Shown piece by piece: positions 5,295-5,882 of a stretch of 5,882 nucleotides of DNA. The DNA comes from an uncultured Rhodospirillales bacterium (GTDB lineage: Bacteria > Pseudomonadota > Alphaproteobacteria > Acetobacterales > Acetobacteraceae), in assembly GCA_903928045.1 (NCBI GenBank), contig CAIYPH010000928.1, positions 1 to 5,882 on the forward strand, in the 5' to 3' direction. The translations under genes and the position numbers were made by a program. The first letter of the stretch is position 1. Each line of letters starts with the position of its first letter. The notes beneath the pieces are model-generated. The model had not been told where the DNA came from. It was given only the letters and a program-made list of their open reading frames with translations, and did not search any database.

Positions 5295-5882
5295 GTGACC
5301 AGCGCCGGCGAGACTGCCCTGATCGATTCCGGCTTTGCGTGGACGCGGCTGGGGATCGCGCTGGCCATCTGTACGATCGGCGGCATCGGCATGTGGTCGG
5401 TGGTGGTGGCGCTGCCGGCGGTGCAGGCGGAATTCGGTGTCGATCGCGGGATCGCCTCCCTGCCCTACACGCTGCTGATGACCGGCTATGCGATGGGCGG
5501 CGTGGTGATGGGGCGGCTGGCGGACCGCAGGGGGGTGGCGGTCACCATCGCCGGCGGGGCGGTGTTCCTGGCGGCCGGCTATATCCTGGCCGGTCTCAGT
5601 GCCAGCATCTGGCAGTTCATGCTGGCGCATGGGGTGCTGATCGCCTTTCTCGGTTCCTCCTCGACCTTCGGGCCGCTGATGGCGGACATCTCCTTCTGGT
5701 TCAACAAGCGGCGCGGCGTGGCGGTGGCGGTGTGCGCCTCGGGCAATTATCTCGCCGGGACCGTGTGGCCGCCGGTGGTGCAGCATTTCATCGCCACCAT
5801 CGGCTGGCGGACGACGCATATCGCGATCGGCATTTTCTGCGTGTCGACGATGCTGCCGCTCGCCTGGTTCCTGCGCCGCCGC
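5295..5882 (+). CDS. MFS transporter, N-terminal half (3' truncated by window edge)
   Basis: The frame is open from GTG at 5295 to the last base, 196 residues without a stop, and should continue beyond the window. Six hydrophobic segments fall at about 18-40, 56-73, 82-101, 105-128, 142-163 and 173-191, the N-terminal bundle of a major facilitator superfamily carrier. Motif A appears between helices 2 and 3 as GRLADRRGV (73-81). FWFNKRRGVAVAVCASGNYL (134-153) and then TIGWRTTH (168-175) resemble monocarboxylate/oxalate-formate-type MFS proteins ('WF.rRRGxAxGixxsG', 'GWR'), so an organic-acid substrate is plausible but not shown. The GTG start is supported by GGGGGAAG at 5278-5285; the next in-frame ATG at 5391 would cut into helix 1. 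A minus-strand open frame at 5253-5819 covers the same DNA but is low-complexity and His/Pro/Arg-rich, as expected of a shadow. Confidence 0.85.
   Translation, partial: MTSAGETALIDSGFAWTRLGIALAICTIGGIGMWSVVVALPAVQAEFGVDRGIASLPYTLLMTGYAMGGVVMGRLADRRGVAVTIAGGAVFLAAGYILAGLSASIWQFMLAHGVLIAFLGSSSTFGPLMADISFWFNKRRGVAVAVCASGNYLAGTVWPPVVQHFIATIGWRTTHIAIGIFCVSTMLPLAWFLRRR

Noticed and set aside
5253..5819. A 188-codon minus-strand open frame opposite the MFS gene
   Set aside because: It is His/Pro/Arg/Gly-rich with no domain signal, while the + strand has six membrane helices and MFS motif A.
1..5882. CRISPR arrays, tRNA genes, insertion sequences, toxin-antitoxin or phage-defence modules
   Set aside because: I found no regularly spaced repeats, tRNA-like cloverleaf, transposase or nuclease motifs. 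The RHH protein has no adjacent toxin gene: its neighbours are DUF2889 and an MFS carrier, and its RHH_4-type architecture differs from short antitoxins.

Overview
This window is a very GC-rich (well over 65% by eye), densely packed bacterial chromosome segment. The gene families and their order (ftsX, a DUF218/YdcF-like gene, plsC, a DUF2125 gene, then DUF2889 and an RHH_4-type ribbon-helix-helix gene) point to an alphaproteobacterium. Rhodospirillales/Acetobacteraceae is the best guess. That placement rests on recognising families, not on any search. I see no rRNA, tRNA, CRISPR array, insertion sequence, integrase or attachment site. The window looks like ordinary core chromosome, not an island.

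Region 1 (1-2735, + strand) is a tight envelope operon. It holds the 3' end of ftsX, a DUF218 membrane-anchored protein whose GTG start overlaps the ftsX stop by 4 nt, a PlsC-type 1-acylglycerol-3-phosphate acyltransferase overlapping that gene by 4 nt, and a DUF2125 protein starting 3 nt after plsC. The first three junctions imply translational coupling. The products are a divisome membrane protein, a DUF218-fold protein, a phospholipid-synthesis enzyme and a membrane-anchored, probably periplasmic protein, all linked to the cell envelope.

Region 2 (2772-4175, +) is a shortened, divergent lactate-permease (LctP) family transporter. Region 3 (4259-4885, +) is a DUF2889 protein of unknown function. 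Its 3' end overlaps by 37 bp the end of a convergent minus-strand gene (4849-5166, -) for a small ribbon-helix-helix DNA-binding protein.

Region 4 (5167-5294) is a short divergent intergenic region with a perfect 8-bp palindrome directly beside an 11-bp-stem inverted repeat, the best regulatory candidate in the window. Region 5 (5295-5882, +, running off the end) is the N-terminal half of a major facilitator superfamily transporter, possibly of the monocarboxylate/oxalate-formate type. It lies opposite a long but spurious minus-strand reading frame.

Nothing here is clearly a new defence, mobile or biosynthetic system. The points most worth checking are the divergent operator-like region, the envelope operon with its uncharacterised DUF2125 member, the G/C strand-skew switch inside the permease gene, and the altered motifs of that permease.
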